DNA from: Nostoc favosum CHAB5714 | GTDB taxonomy: Bacteria; Cyanobacteriota; Cyanobacteriia; Cyanobacteriales; Nostocaceae | Direction: 5' to 3' | Length of the DNA: 64,000 nt | NCBI RefSeq assembly: GCF_020829495.1 | Contig: NZ_JAIVFQ010000037.1 | Coordinates: forward strand, 1 to 64,000 | In this document: positions 17,885-26,271 of the stretch, piece after piece | Numbering within the stretch: position 1 is the first letter of the stretch | Layout of the letters: every line of letters begins with the position of its first letter | The notes under the pieces: generated by a model | Database searches by the model: none | What the model was told of the DNA's origin: nothing | Seen by the model: the letters and a program-made list of their open reading frames with translations, nothing else | Position numbers and translations under genes: made by a program

Positions 17885-18283
17885 ATGGCCACACAGCAGC
17901 AAACTTGTGAAATAAACCAACTGCTGAAAACATTTGATGCATTAATTCAGCTATCCCAAGCTAGCTTTGACTATCAGTTAGTGCTGGCAGATATTTGGAT
18001 AAAGGCATTTTCGGAACTGACGCGGGAGTTAGCTTCTTACGAAGCTAAGGGTGAAACAATTGACAATTGGCGAGAGTTTCTGGAAGTCTGGAGTAATATA
18101 TTTGATCGAGAATTTGCACATAAGTTACGTTCAGAGAATGCCCAGGCAATTCAAGGGAAATTCTTGAAGGTAGGCATGAGCTATTGGCTCGAACAACAAC
18201 AGCTGCTAGAAGGAGTTCGTAAGAAGCTTGAGGTGTCAATTTGTAATCAGGTGGATAAAAATACCTCTTGCAAAAGTCCCTAA
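17885..18283 (+). CDS. phaE: short PhaE-like PHA synthase subunit with element-derived C-terminus
   Basis: From the ATG with GGAG ten bases upstream, the product is 132 aa. NWREFLEVWSNIFDREFAHKLRSENAQ, then QGKFLKVGMSYWLEQQQLLEGVRKKL, matches the core of class III PHA synthase subunit PhaE. Cyanobacterial PhaE is usually over 300 aa, so this copy is strongly shortened. The last codons (Thr-Ser-Cys-Lys-Ser-Pro and stop) are read from the inverted-repeat element starting at 18261. PhaE forms a complex with PhaC, whose gene is 700 bp downstream. Whether this short form still activates PhaC is unclear. Confidence 0.75.
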   Translation: MATQQQTCEINQLLKTFDALIQLSQASFDYQLVLADIWIKAFSELTRELASYEAKGETIDNWREFLEVWSNIFDREFAHKLRSENAQAIQGKFLKVGMSYWLEQQQLLEGVRKKLEVSICNQVDKNTSCKSP

Positions 18284-18381
18284 CACCCCACCCCCAACCC
18301 CTCCCCGCAAGCGGGGAGGGGAGCGTTTGCGTGAGCAAATGCGGGGTGGGGTTCTTTATTTTTGATTGATGCAAGAGGTCT
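18261..18381. repeat. AGACCTCTTGCA inverted-repeat element, copy 2
   Basis: Ends ACCTCTTGCA and TGCAAGAGGT with the same CCCCACCCCCAACCCC interior as the copy at 5469-5590. The centre differs (CCCCGCAAGCGGGG here). It begins inside the phaE-like reading frame and provides its stop codon. Confidence 0.9.
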
Positions 18382-18496
18382 AAAGTAAGGTTTAATTACA
18401 TCTACTTATTTCTACCTTTTTTGCTAATCCTAAAGCTAGATGTTTTTTCTGCAATTAGAGGCAAGATTGTAATAAGTAATTAAAAAAGATAAGAAC

Positions 18497-18673
18497 ATGA
18501 ACACTGATAATGTAACCAATTCTAACAATACCGAACGGACAACACTTGAAGGTGGAAGCAAAGAAGCTCTCAATCAAAAAACCTCTGTGCAATTTCTACT
18601 TAGCACAACTCTGGGAGTGTTAACAATTATCCTAGCTGCTGTAAGTGCTTATTATGGACTTATTCGGTTTTAA
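18497..18673 (+). CDS. 58-aa single-pass membrane protein
   Basis: An ATG-initiated 58-codon frame encodes a polar, Asn/Thr-rich N-terminus (about 30 residues) and one strong membrane segment (FLLSTTLGVLTIILAAVSAY, about 33-52), ending RF. The ribosome binding site is weak. It sits between phaE-like and phaC genes on the same strand. The clean signal-anchor pattern suggests a real gene. I do not recognise a family. A role at the granule or membrane is conceivable only from location. Confidence 0.55.
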   Translation: MNTDNVTNSNNTERTTLEGGSKEALNQKTSVQFLLSTTLGVLTIILAAVSAYYGLIRF

Positions 18674-18981
18674 CTAGTTCCGTGGGTTTAAGTCCCCCGG
18701 TTCAATAAAAAAGCAAGTTTTCTGTTGGGGTTAAATCCCCATTACAAAACTTAGTTACGAATTACGAATTACGAATTACGAATTATTTAATCGGATTTAT
18801 TGAAGCACGATATTTTTGTTTTTTTGATGACATTGAATAATTTCAGATATAACATGAACCTCAGCAAAATGTATGGTACTGCTTTGAGTTTATCAAAAGC
18901 CCTTATTTGGGTGAAAGCACTACCATATTTTTCTGAGGTTTGAACTTTCCTTTTTCTCATCCAAAATGTTATCAAAAAACG
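18674..18981. other. non-coding gap before phaC with TTACGAA tandem repeats
   Basis: The gap holds a GTGGGTTTAAGTCCCCC / GGGGTTAAATCCCC imperfect palindrome pair (about 18680-18740). Four copies of the 7-bp unit TTACGAA follow (about 18755-18786). The rest is AT-rich and likely carries the phaC promoter. Confidence 0.7.
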
Positions 18982-20037
18982 ATGTACGAGTCTATCGAGC
19001 TAATCGAAAAGCTAGTTAATGGCATAGATATCTTCAACCGCCTGCGCCAACAAGAGATTCAGATTGGGGTGACACCTAAGCAAGAGGTATACCGGGAAGA
19101 CAAGGTAGTACTGTACCACTTCCAATCACAAACGGAAAACTTGTTTAATATTCCGATTCTAATCGTTTATGCCTTAGTTAACCGTCCCTACATTGTAGAT
19201 TTACAGGAGGGGCGATCGCTTGTTGCCAATTTACTCAACCTGGGTCTAGATGTTTATTTAATTGATTGGGGATATCCTAACCAAGACGATCGCTGGCTCA
19301 CTATTGATAAATACATCAATGGGTATATCAATAACTGTGTAGATGTCATCCGCGATCGCCACAACTTAGAGCAGATTAACTTATTGGGAATTTGTCAGGG
19401 GGGAACCTTCAGTCTTTGCTACAGTTCCCTTTACCCAGAAAAGGTAAAAAACCTGATTACTATGGTTACGCCAGTCGATTTTCACATCAATGAAGGACTT
19501 CTCAATGTATGGAGTGGAAGCAGTTTAGGGAAACAAGCATTAGATGTGGATCTTCTAGTTGACACTTTAGGTAACATTCCTGGCAACTTTCTCAACTTTG
19601 TCTTCGTAATGCTGAAGCCTTTTCAGTTGGGTGTCAAAAAGTATATTGATCTACTGGAGATTGTTGAGTATGAGGACAAGCTGCTCAATTTTCTCCGCAT
19701 GGAAAAGTGGATTTTTGACAGTCCAGATCAAGCTGGAGAGACTTTTCGACAATTTATTAAGCACTTCTATCAAGAAAACAAATTAATTAAAGGTCAAATT
19801 GAGATTGGCAATAAGCGAGTAGATTTGGGAAATATCCGCATCCCAATTTTAAACATTTATGCCGAAGAGGATCATCTAGTTTTACCGGCATCATCTTTAG
19901 CTCTTGAAAAATATGTTGGCAGTGTTGATTATACAGTGCGATCGTTTTCAGTTGGACATATTGGTATGTATGTGAGCAGCAAAGTCCAAAAAGACCTACC
20001 GCCAACAATTGCCAATTGGCTGAAGGCGCGAGAATAA
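18982..20037 (+). CDS. phaC: class III polyhydroxyalkanoate synthase subunit PhaC
   Basis: From the ATG of MYESIELIEK the protein is 351 aa, the usual class III length; an upstream TTG at 18940 is less likely. The alpha/beta-hydrolase fold carries the lipase-like box GICQGG with catalytic Cys (about residue 138), a catalytic Asp in YAEEDHLV and a C-terminal His in SVGHIGMYV. Also visible is DVYLIDWGYP, a PhaC hallmark. It polymerises 3-hydroxybutyryl-CoA into polyhydroxybutyrate granules together with PhaE. The operon order is phaE-like, small membrane gene, phaC, then phaA and phaB on the same strand with repeat-filled gaps. Confidence 0.92.
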   Translation: MYESIELIEKLVNGIDIFNRLRQQEIQIGVTPKQEVYREDKVVLYHFQSQTENLFNIPILIVYALVNRPYIVDLQEGRSLVANLLNLGLDVYLIDWGYPNQDDRWLTIDKYINGYINNCVDVIRDRHNLEQINLLGICQGGTFSLCYSSLYPEKVKNLITMVTPVDFHINEGLLNVWSGSSLGKQALDVDLLVDTLGNIPGNFLNFVFVMLKPFQLGVKKYIDLLEIVEYEDKLLNFLRMEKWIFDSPDQAGETFRQFIKHFYQENKLIKGQIEIGNKRVDLGNIRIPILNIYAEEDHLVLPASSLALEKYVGSVDYTVRSFSVGHIGMYVSSKVQKDLPPTIANWLKARE

Positions 20038-20063
20038 TTGTAGATTCCCAGTTATTGAAAAGT

Positions 20064-20230
20064 AGGGCTATTTCATTCTATACATAAACCGCCCAGAACT
20101 AAAGTTCTAGGCTAATAGCTAAAGTCCGTTAAAACGGACTAGAACCTTTCCTCAGTCATCTTTAGATGACTTTCGCTATTAGACTCAGAATTCATTCTGA
20201 GGCGGGCTAGATAAGAATGAAATAGCCCTG
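20064..20230 (-). repeat. 167-bp four-hairpin mobile element, copy 2 (inverted)
   Basis: Same length and ends (AGGGCTATTTCATTCT) as the copy at 7262-7428, in reverse. A 9-bp direct repeat ATTGAAAAG (20054-20062 and 20232-20240) flanks it. Its hairpin AGTCCGTT/AACGGACT is perfectly paired, whereas the other copy has a G-T pair there, so pairing is kept. It separates phaC from phaA. Confidence 0.9.
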
Positions 20231-20570
20231 ATTGAAAAGCATCCTCTAGGCTTCGTTGAAAGGTCTGAGAAACGACTCAAAATTATTGGGAAAATCTATT
20301 ATTATATTTACTCCTATTGAATGGTGTTGATGCTGTCTATTTATATTAATACTTATATTTTTATACAAAATTTCATTTACTTCTAAAGAATGATTTATTG
20401 CTATCAAAATCATTGTAAATTAATATTACAGTTTTTAATAAGTTTATTTTGGCAAAATAAATCATTCAAACAAAAGCAATTTCTTATCAGAAATTAGAAA
20501 GAATAATTGATTTAAAATTCAAAGTTGTTTCATTATTTTCAATTCCTAATTCCCTAAAGTGATGAGAAGT
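20231..20570. other. AT-rich non-coding region before phaA
   Basis: About 340 bp of AT-rich sequence with no gene. It probably contains the phaA promoter. No further element is supported. Confidence 0.5.
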
Positions 20571-21764
20571 ATGGAAGAAGCTTATATTGTCTCAGCAGTA
20601 CGTACACCGCTTGGTAGATTTGGAGGTATCTTAGCAGATTTGTCTCCAGTAGACTTAGGCGCGATCGCCATGCGTGCAGCCTTGGAACGAGCCGGAGTAT
20701 CAGGAGAAGCTTTAGACTTGTATATTTTTGGTAATGTACTTAGCGCCGGACATGGACAATCATTACCTCGTCAAGCAGCTTTCAAAACTGGAATTCCGCA
20801 GAAGGTGAACGGATATGCAGTGAATATGGTGTGTTCATCGGGAATGATGAGTGCTATTAACGGTGTTAGTGCAATTCGTTCTGGTGATGCCCAAATGGTA
20901 CTAACTGGAGGCATGGAATCTATGTCCCAGACGGGGTTTTTGTTATCGCAACGAGCTAGATGGGGATACAAATCCTTATTAAATTCACCAGAACAACTCA
21001 CCGATGTTTTACTCCAAGACGGACTCACCGATCCCATCAGTGGCGAAACGATGGGAGAGCAAGCAGAACAACTGGCAACTGCTTACCAAATTACGCGGGA
21101 TGAGTTGGATGAAGTAGCTTTCTTTTCGCAAGCTAGAGCAGCCCAAGCCACTGAGCAAGGCTTGTTTAAACAAGAGATTGTACCAATTGAGATTGCAGGT
21201 AAAAAAGGTTTACAAGTTATAGATAAAGATGAAGGAATTCGCCCTGAAACTACTTTAAAAACTCTTGCTGGACTGAAGCCTACTTTCAGATCAGATGGCG
21301 TGTTCACGGCTGGTAACAGCAGTCAAATATCCGATGGAGCAGCAGCTTTAGTTTTGGCAAGTAAAACAGCAGTAGAACGCTACCAACTCAATCCCCTAGC
21401 ACGGCTGATTGGTGGAGTATGGACAGGAGGAGAATCTTGGCGGTTCCCCGAAGTTCCGATCTTGGCAGTGAACAAGCTTTTAGACAAACTCAAAATGAAA
21501 ATTTCCGATTTTGATTTGTTTGAAAACAACGAAGCATTCGCTCTAAGCAATGTATTGTTCAATCGGGAGTTAGGCGTTCCTTATGAAAAATTAAATGTCT
21601 ATGGCGGGGCGATCGCTTTAGGACATCCCATTGGGGCTTCAGGAGCGCGAATCTTGGTGACACTGCTCAACGCTTTGCAGCAGCAAAACGGGCAGTTTGG
21701 ATTAGCAGCAGTTTGTCACGGTACTGGTGGCGGTACTGCGATCGCACTGGAGAGGCTGAGATAA
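20571..21764 (+). CDS. phaA: acetyl-CoA acetyltransferase (beta-ketothiolase)
   Basis: A 397-aa thiolase that condenses two acetyl-CoA to acetoacetyl-CoA, the first step of polyhydroxybutyrate synthesis. The acyl-accepting Cys lies in NMVCSSGMMSA (about residue 88). The C-terminal GHPIGASGAR His and the CHGTGGG Cys complete the active site. The start MEEAYIVSAVRTPLG fits the family N-terminus; GTG and ATG codons 3-4 codons upstream are alternatives. Gene order with phaB and phaC supports the role. The 3' end runs into TTCGTAA 7-bp repeats immediately after the stop. Confidence 0.93.
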   Translation: MEEAYIVSAVRTPLGRFGGILADLSPVDLGAIAMRAALERAGVSGEALDLYIFGNVLSAGHGQSLPRQAAFKTGIPQKVNGYAVNMVCSSGMMSAINGVSAIRSGDAQMVLTGGMESMSQTGFLLSQRARWGYKSLLNSPEQLTDVLLQDGLTDPISGETMGEQAEQLATAYQITRDELDEVAFFSQARAAQATEQGLFKQEIVPIEIAGKKGLQVIDKDEGIRPETTLKTLAGLKPTFRSDGVFTAGNSSQISDGAAALVLASKTAVERYQLNPLARLIGGVWTGGESWRFPEVPILAVNKLLDKLKMKISDFDLFENNEAFALSNVLFNRELGVPYEKLNVYGGAIALGHPIGASGARILVTLLNALQQQNGQFGLAAVCHGTGGGTAIALERLR

Positions 21765-21770
21765 TTAGTA

Positions 21771-21830
21771 GTTCGTAATTCGTAATACTCGCCTCCGGCG
21801 AGAAGCAAGCTACGTAGTTCGTAATTAAGA
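21771..21830. repeat. TTCGTAA repeats with embedded CTCGCCTCCGGCGAG hairpin
   Basis: AATTCGTAA-type 7-bp units flank the palindrome CTCGCCTCCGGCGAG and the segment AAGCAAGCTACGTA. The same composite recurs inverted at about 33366-33426 beside hepA. Confidence 0.85.
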
Positions 21831-21890
21831 GTGCCAAATAGTAATTATTTTGACCGTTGTGAAATTTTGAATTTTGAATTTGTTTAACTT

Positions 21891-22613
21891 ATGGCATCTT
21901 TGGGATTGGAAGATCAAGTGGTTTTGGTAACTGGTGGTAATCGGGGAATCGGGGCTGCGATCGTCAATCTGCTTTTGGAGTTGGGAGCTAAAGTAGCTTA
22001 TACCTACCGCAGCGATTACAATCCGCAGATGGGGAGTTTGGCAATCTCAGCCGATGTCACCGATAAAGCAGCTATGGAGGCAGTGACAGAAAAGGTTGAA
22101 GAGAAACTTGGCCCAATTTACGGGGTTGTGGCTAATGCTGGAATTACACGAGACAATTTTTTCCCAAAACTGACAACGGCAGACTGGGATGCAGTAATCG
22201 ACACTAACTTGAAAGGAGTCTACAACACCTTAAAACCCGTTATTCCCAAGATGTACGAACGGCGTTCTGGCTCTGTTGTCTGTATCACTTCAATTTCCGG
22301 CGATCGCGGAAATCTCGGTCAGACAAACTATGCAGCATCCAAGGCAGGAACGATTGGCTTGACAAAATCTCTGGCTCTAGAAGCGGCGCGTTACGGAGTG
22401 CGGGCTAATACTGTGTCACCGGGATTTATTGAGACTGATATGCTCACCCCGATTTCAGATAAAGTCAAGCAACGGATTTTGTCTGAGATTCCCCTGTCTC
22501 GCTTTGGGAAACCGGAAGAGGTTGCTTGGGCAGTAGCATTTCTGCTCTCGCCAATAGCCAGCAGCTACGTCACTGGTACAGTTGTACGAGTCAACGGCGC
22601 TCATCATACATGA
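21891..22613 (+). CDS. phaB: acetoacetyl-CoA reductase (SDR)
   Basis: A 240-aa classical short-chain dehydrogenase: NAD(P) loop TGGNRGIGAA (14-23), NAG near 82-84, active-site Asn106, Ser134, Tyr147 and Lys151 (YAASK), and PGFIETDM after them. By context with phaA and phaC it most likely reduces acetoacetyl-CoA to (R)-3-hydroxybutyryl-CoA with NADPH. FabG-type fatty-acid reductases look similar, so the call rests partly on the neighbours. A run of GGGGCAT repeats follows. Confidence 0.88.
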   Translation: MASLGLEDQVVLVTGGNRGIGAAIVNLLLELGAKVAYTYRSDYNPQMGSLAISADVTDKAAMEAVTEKVEEKLGPIYGVVANAGITRDNFFPKLTTADWDAVIDTNLKGVYNTLKPVIPKMYERRSGSVVCITSISGDRGNLGQTNYAASKAGTIGLTKSLALEAARYGVRANTVSPGFIETDMLTPISDKVKQRILSEIPLSRFGKPEEVAWAVAFLLSPIASSYVTGTVVRVNGAHHT

Positions 22614-22615
22614 AT

Positions 22616-22652
22616 TGGGCATGGGGCATGGGGCATGGGGCATGGGGCATTG
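22616..22652. repeat. GGGGCAT 7-bp tandem repeats
   Basis: Four to five copies of GGGGCAT directly after phaB. The same unit occurs after pheT at about 63662-63690. Typical Nostocales short tandem repeat. Confidence 0.9.
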
Positions 22653-22722
22653 GATGGATTAGGAATTTAAATTCCAGTCTTTAATAAATGGCAAATTCAA
22701 AATAGTGGGAGTAACTGTGAAC

Positions 22723-23568
22723 ATGGGATTTGAAAAGCGGCAAATAGATGTAGGTGGACTTAATATTCGCTACTTGAGTGGGGGTAATGATGATCCACCG
22801 TTAGTTCTGCTACATGGAGTCGGTGATAGCGCTGTTGATTGGTCTTGGGTAATATCTGCTCTAGGAACTAAACATCGTGTTATAGCCGTAGATTTCCCAG
22901 GTTCCGGGGATAGTGCTAAACCCAAGCGTGAATATTCGCTGGAATTTTTGACAGAATTCTTAGCTGATTTTCTCAACGCTTTAGAAATTCAACGGGCAGT
23001 ATTGGTAGGCAATTCTTTAGGTGGTTTGATTGCTTTGCGCTATGCACTGTCAAACCCCGAACGAGTACCAGCATTAGTACTGGTAGACAGTATAGGATTT
23101 AGCCAATTCGTCAACCCAATTCTGTCAAATTTGACTTTGCCCTTGTACGGAGAGTTAGCGATCGCTTGGAGCAAAACACCTTTGGGCGCGAAGCAAAGGG
23201 CTTGGTCACGGGCGGCGTTGCTTTTTGCTAATCCCTTGCAAGTTCCCAACGCATGGCTAGCAGAACAAGAGCGGCTGGGGCTGCTTCCTGGCTTTTTGGA
23301 AGCGAATTTATCTATACTGCGTTCTCAAATATCTGTATTAGGACAGAAGCAGATAGTACTCGACTACCTACCAAAGGTAGAAATGCCAACCCTAGTTGTA
23401 TGGGGTATTAATGACCTAGTTTTGCCGAATTACCAAGCTCAAGATGCAGTCAGCCGTTTAAAGCAAGGACACCTAGCTTTGATACCCAATTCTGGTCACT
23501 TACCCCAAGTCGAGCGTCCTGAATTATTTACCGACGCGTTGAACCAGTTTCTTGCTTATCACCTTTGA
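22723..23568 (+). CDS. alpha/beta hydrolase
   Basis: About 281 aa from the ATG of MGFEKRQ (GGAG lies upstream); a GTG at 22705 is an alternative. It has HGVGDSAVDWSW (oxyanion region), nucleophile elbow VGNSLGGL, a late Asp in VVWGINDLVLP and the catalytic His in IPNSGHLPQVERP. The substrate is not readable: hydrolase, esterase or haloperoxidase-like all fit. Its place after phaB suggests a possible link to polyhydroxybutyrate or oligomer turnover, but no lipase box of a known depolymerase type is evident. Confidence 0.85.
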   Translation: MGFEKRQIDVGGLNIRYLSGGNDDPPLVLLHGVGDSAVDWSWVISALGTKHRVIAVDFPGSGDSAKPKREYSLEFLTEFLADFLNALEIQRAVLVGNSLGGLIALRYALSNPERVPALVLVDSIGFSQFVNPILSNLTLPLYGELAIAWSKTPLGAKQRAWSRAALLFANPLQVPNAWLAEQERLGLLPGFLEANLSILRSQISVLGQKQIVLDYLPKVEMPTLVVWGINDLVLPNYQAQDAVSRLKQGHLALIPNSGHLPQVERPELFTDALNQFLAYHL

Positions 23569-23631
23569 CTAGGGACTGAGAAACAATTGTTTTAATCCCG
23601 AATCCCTATTTTCTTTTAAGGAGTAACACTT

Positions 23632-24636
23632 ATGCAATTAAAGCCAATCAATCAACAGGTCGTTTCCGTCGTTGGAGCCTCTAGCGGTATCGGACGAATC
23701 ACAGCTCTTGAGTTTGCTAGACGCGGGGCAAAAGTGGTAGTCTCGGCTCGCGGTGAGTCGAAACTAAAGTCTTTAGTAGAAGAGATTCGACGTTTTGGCG
23801 GCGAGGCAACTTATATTGTGGCCGATGTAGAAGTATTTGATCAAGTCAAGGCGATCGCAGATAAAACTGTGGAAGTCTACGGGCGACTCGATACATGGGT
23901 ACATGTCCCCGCCATCGGCATCTTTGCCACTTTCGACAATACAACACCAGAAGAGTTTAAGCATGTTATTGATGTCGATCTGATGGGACAGGTGTATGGT
24001 GCAATGGCGGCCCTACCCCATCTGAAGCGTGAGGGACGCGGGGCACTAATCCATGTCTCTTCGGTGGAAGGTACGCGATCGCTCCCCTACCAAAGTGCTT
24101 ACTCGGCAGCCAAGCATGGGGTCGAGGGCTTTATCGAAGCCATGCGCGTTGAGTTGCAACATGAAAAATGGCCTATCAGCGTCACAAGTGTGAAGCCAGC
24201 AGTGATCAACACTCCCTTCTGGAACAATGGGCGGACGAAATTAGGCGTAAAGCCTGCCGGGATACCACCTTACTACGAGCCTAAACTTGTAGCTGATGCT
24301 ATCCTCTATGTAGCCGAACATCCAACTCGTGACTACTTAGTTGGGGATGTAGCTAAAATATTAGATTTGGTACAGCGCATCTCACCACCATTAGTAGATT
24401 CACTGTTACTGCTCGTCGGCTTCAACTTACAGCGTAGTTCCGAGCCGAAGTCTGAAGATGCACCAAATAATTTTTACCAACCTGTTGCTGAACACGACAA
24501 AGTTGACGGAGATTATAGTAACTTAGTTATACCTAGCGTTACTGACTGGCTAGAAAAAAATCCGCTTCTCCAATGGGGTGCGATCGCTGGTACAGCAGCA
24601 TTAGCGTTGCTAGCAGCTCAACTCTTGAAAGATTAA
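23632..24636 (+). CDS. SDR oxidoreductase with C-terminal membrane tail
   Basis: A 334-aa protein started by ATG with AAGGAG nine bases upstream. Residues 1-240 form an SDR fold with GASSGIGR, HVSSVEGTRS and YSAAKHG (Tyr/Lys pair). A linker follows and the last 20 residues (WGAIAGTAALALLAAQLLKD) form a hydrophobic tail that may anchor it to a membrane. The reaction is an NAD(P)-dependent oxidation or reduction of an unknown substrate. It ends the plus-strand block; the next genes are on the opposite strand. Confidence 0.85.
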   Translation: MQLKPINQQVVSVVGASSGIGRITALEFARRGAKVVVSARGESKLKSLVEEIRRFGGEATYIVADVEVFDQVKAIADKTVEVYGRLDTWVHVPAIGIFATFDNTTPEEFKHVIDVDLMGQVYGAMAALPHLKREGRGALIHVSSVEGTRSLPYQSAYSAAKHGVEGFIEAMRVELQHEKWPISVTSVKPAVINTPFWNNGRTKLGVKPAGIPPYYEPKLVADAILYVAEHPTRDYLVGDVAKILDLVQRISPPLVDSLLLLVGFNLQRSSEPKSEDAPNNFYQPVAEHDKVDGDYSNLVIPSVTDWLEKNPLLQWGAIAGTAALALLAAQLLKD

Positions 24637-24645
24637 GGATAAATA

Positions 24646-24777
24646 CAGTAGCTCCCCTTAAAAATAGGGTTCGGATAAGCAGGGGAGGCAAAAGGGTTAT
24701 TGTTCAGTAATTAATTTTTCTCTCCCCCTGCCCCCCTGCCTGCCTCAACCAAAAAATTCTTTAACCGAACTGTATTC
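24646..24777. repeat. AATACAGT inverted-repeat element
   Basis: The ends AATACAGT and ACTGTATT are inverted repeats. The right arm reads TTAACCGAACTGTATT, the same design as the element at 39286-39414. The left arm carries about 20 extra bases between AATACAGT and TTCGG. Confidence 0.6.
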
Positions 24778-24827
24778 AGATGTGAGTTCGACGAACCTCT
24801 CCCTGCCTTGAACTTAAGTTCAAGTCT

Positions 24828-24852
24828 GTCCCTCTCCGAGTCGGAGAGGGAC
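24828..24852. terminator. GC-rich hairpin between convergent genes
   Basis: Perfect 12-bp arms GTCCCTCTCCGA and TCGGAGAGGGAC with a 1-base centre, followed by GGTTTTG. A second palindrome TTGAACTTAAGTTCAA lies just before. The location between convergent transcription units fits a bidirectional terminator, but a repeat-derived hairpin is equally possible. Confidence 0.45.
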
Positions 24853-24866
24853 GGTTTTGCGTAGTA

Positions 24867-24995
24867 ATATCATGTCCGGTTGAACACTTGTCAATTGCGA
24901 ACGAAGTGAAGCAATCGCAGAGTCCTTGTGATTGCTTCGCTCCACTTCGTTGCACTCGCAATGACATATCATAAGCAATTTGCCGGACATGATAT
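24867..24995. repeat. ATATCATGTCCGG inverted-repeat element with different interior
   Basis: The ends ATATCATGTCCGG and CCGGACATGATAT belong to the same family as 17085-17221. The last base pair of each arm is changed on both sides (GG/CC instead of GC/GC), so the arms still pair perfectly. The interior is instead a GAAGTGAAGCAATCGCA / TGCACTCGCAATGACA type repeat common in cyanobacteria. Confidence 0.85.
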
Positions 24996-25072
24996 AAAAC
25001 CTTCTTAGAGGTTTTTTGATTGGGCTAATTAGACGGATACTATATGAGCCGTCGAATTCACGTTATTGAGGA

Positions 25073-26185
25073 TCAAGCTTTAGCAGAACGAAGTACACTA
25101 ATAAAGTTTTGAGCATAATTCTGCGTTGAGAAATCGAGGGCGCGTTGCCTAGCAGCTATTCCGGCACTTTGGGCAAATTCTTGCTCGTCAAGATAGCACA
25201 GAATTGCGATCGCTAATTTCTCTGCATCACCATAAGGTGTTAATAATCCATTCATCCCATCGGTAATAATCTCTGTCGGGCCGCCTGCATCACCAGCAAT
25301 CACAGGTTTACCCAGCGCCATCGCCTCAATAATCACAATCCCAAACGGCTCTTTATCCGATGCATGAACGAATACATCCATCGCCTGCACCCACTCCGGG
25401 ATATTACGCTGTAGTCCAGCCATAATTACTTGCTCTTTCAAGTCCAAGGCGGCAATTTCGGCTTTTAAGAAGTCCTGATAATCCGGTTCTAAATCGTGCT
25501 TACCGCCAACCACTACACAATGAGCATCAGGATAATTCTGTAAAATTTTTGGCATCGCTTGCACCAGTACGTGCATTCCCTTCCATCGTTGCAATCGCCC
25601 AACAATTCCAATCAATGGCCCATGTAAAGGTAAGCCCAGTTTTCGCCGTGCTTCTTCTGGAGTAGGTAAAGCATTAGGCTCAAATCGGTCTAGTGCAACA
25701 CCAGGATAAACCAAAGGTGTTGGTCTGTGGGGCCAAATCTCTGCCTGTGCTTGCTTGCCATCTTGGGAGAGAGTGATAATTGCACGAGCTGGGATTAAAG
25801 TAGCGATTCGCACTAACCAAGTTTTATCACTAGGCACTTCTAGCTGATACCACACAGCAGGTAACCCTGCAAGCATCGCCGCCAAACCTCCAGATATATG
25901 CGTAATCCACATCCAATTGACAATTATATCTGCACGTTCGCGGCGTGCGATCGCAGCTATCCGAAAAACGGCAGCAATAAAACGGTGGATTTGGCGTAAA
26001 CGTCCACTTTCCACAACTCGCGCATCAATGCCAAGGGACTTTACTTGTTCAACCATCGGGCCGTTTTCTAAAAATATCACCAGCCACTCGACACCAGCAT
26101 TACGTCCCTGCTGTACTAAATCCCAAAGCATCATTTCACCGCCACCTCGTTGCTCGGCGAGTGGCATTACAATAATTGCTTTCAT
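25073..26185 (-). CDS. GT4-family glycosyltransferase, last gene of the HEP block
   Basis: A 370-aa GT-B glycosyltransferase. The N-terminal domain opens MKAIIVMPLAEQRGGGEMM (acceptor side). The C-terminal GT4 domain shows GIVGRLQRWKGMHVLVQA and the EX7E motif EPFGIVIIEAM. Such enzymes retain the anomeric configuration of a nucleotide sugar. It is the most downstream gene of the minus-strand polysaccharide block. Acceptor and sugar are unknown. Confidence 0.88.
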   Translation of the reverse strand: MKAIIVMPLAEQRGGGEMMLWDLVQQGRNAGVEWLVIFLENGPMVEQVKSLGIDARVVESGRLRQIHRFIAAVFRIAAIARRERADIIVNWMWITHISGGLAAMLAGLPAVWYQLEVPSDKTWLVRIATLIPARAIITLSQDGKQAQAEIWPHRPTPLVYPGVALDRFEPNALPTPEEARRKLGLPLHGPLIGIVGRLQRWKGMHVLVQAMPKILQNYPDAHCVVVGGKHDLEPDYQDFLKAEIAALDLKEQVIMAGLQRNIPEWVQAMDVFVHASDKEPFGIVIIEAMALGKPVIAGDAGGPTEIITDGMNGLLTPYGDAEKLAIAILCYLDEQEFAQSAGIAARQRALDFSTQNYAQNFISVLRSAKA

Positions 26186-26271
26186 AATATATCAGTCCTA
26201 TTTAAGTTGTAAGATTTTGTTTTTTAACTAACTACAAAAAATAATTTGCATCCAGTCAAATATTTCCGTAT

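Noticed and set aside
5469..18381. C/G-rich hairpins considered as CRISPR repeats
   Set aside because: The units are isolated inverted repeats, not regularly spaced direct repeats with unique spacers.
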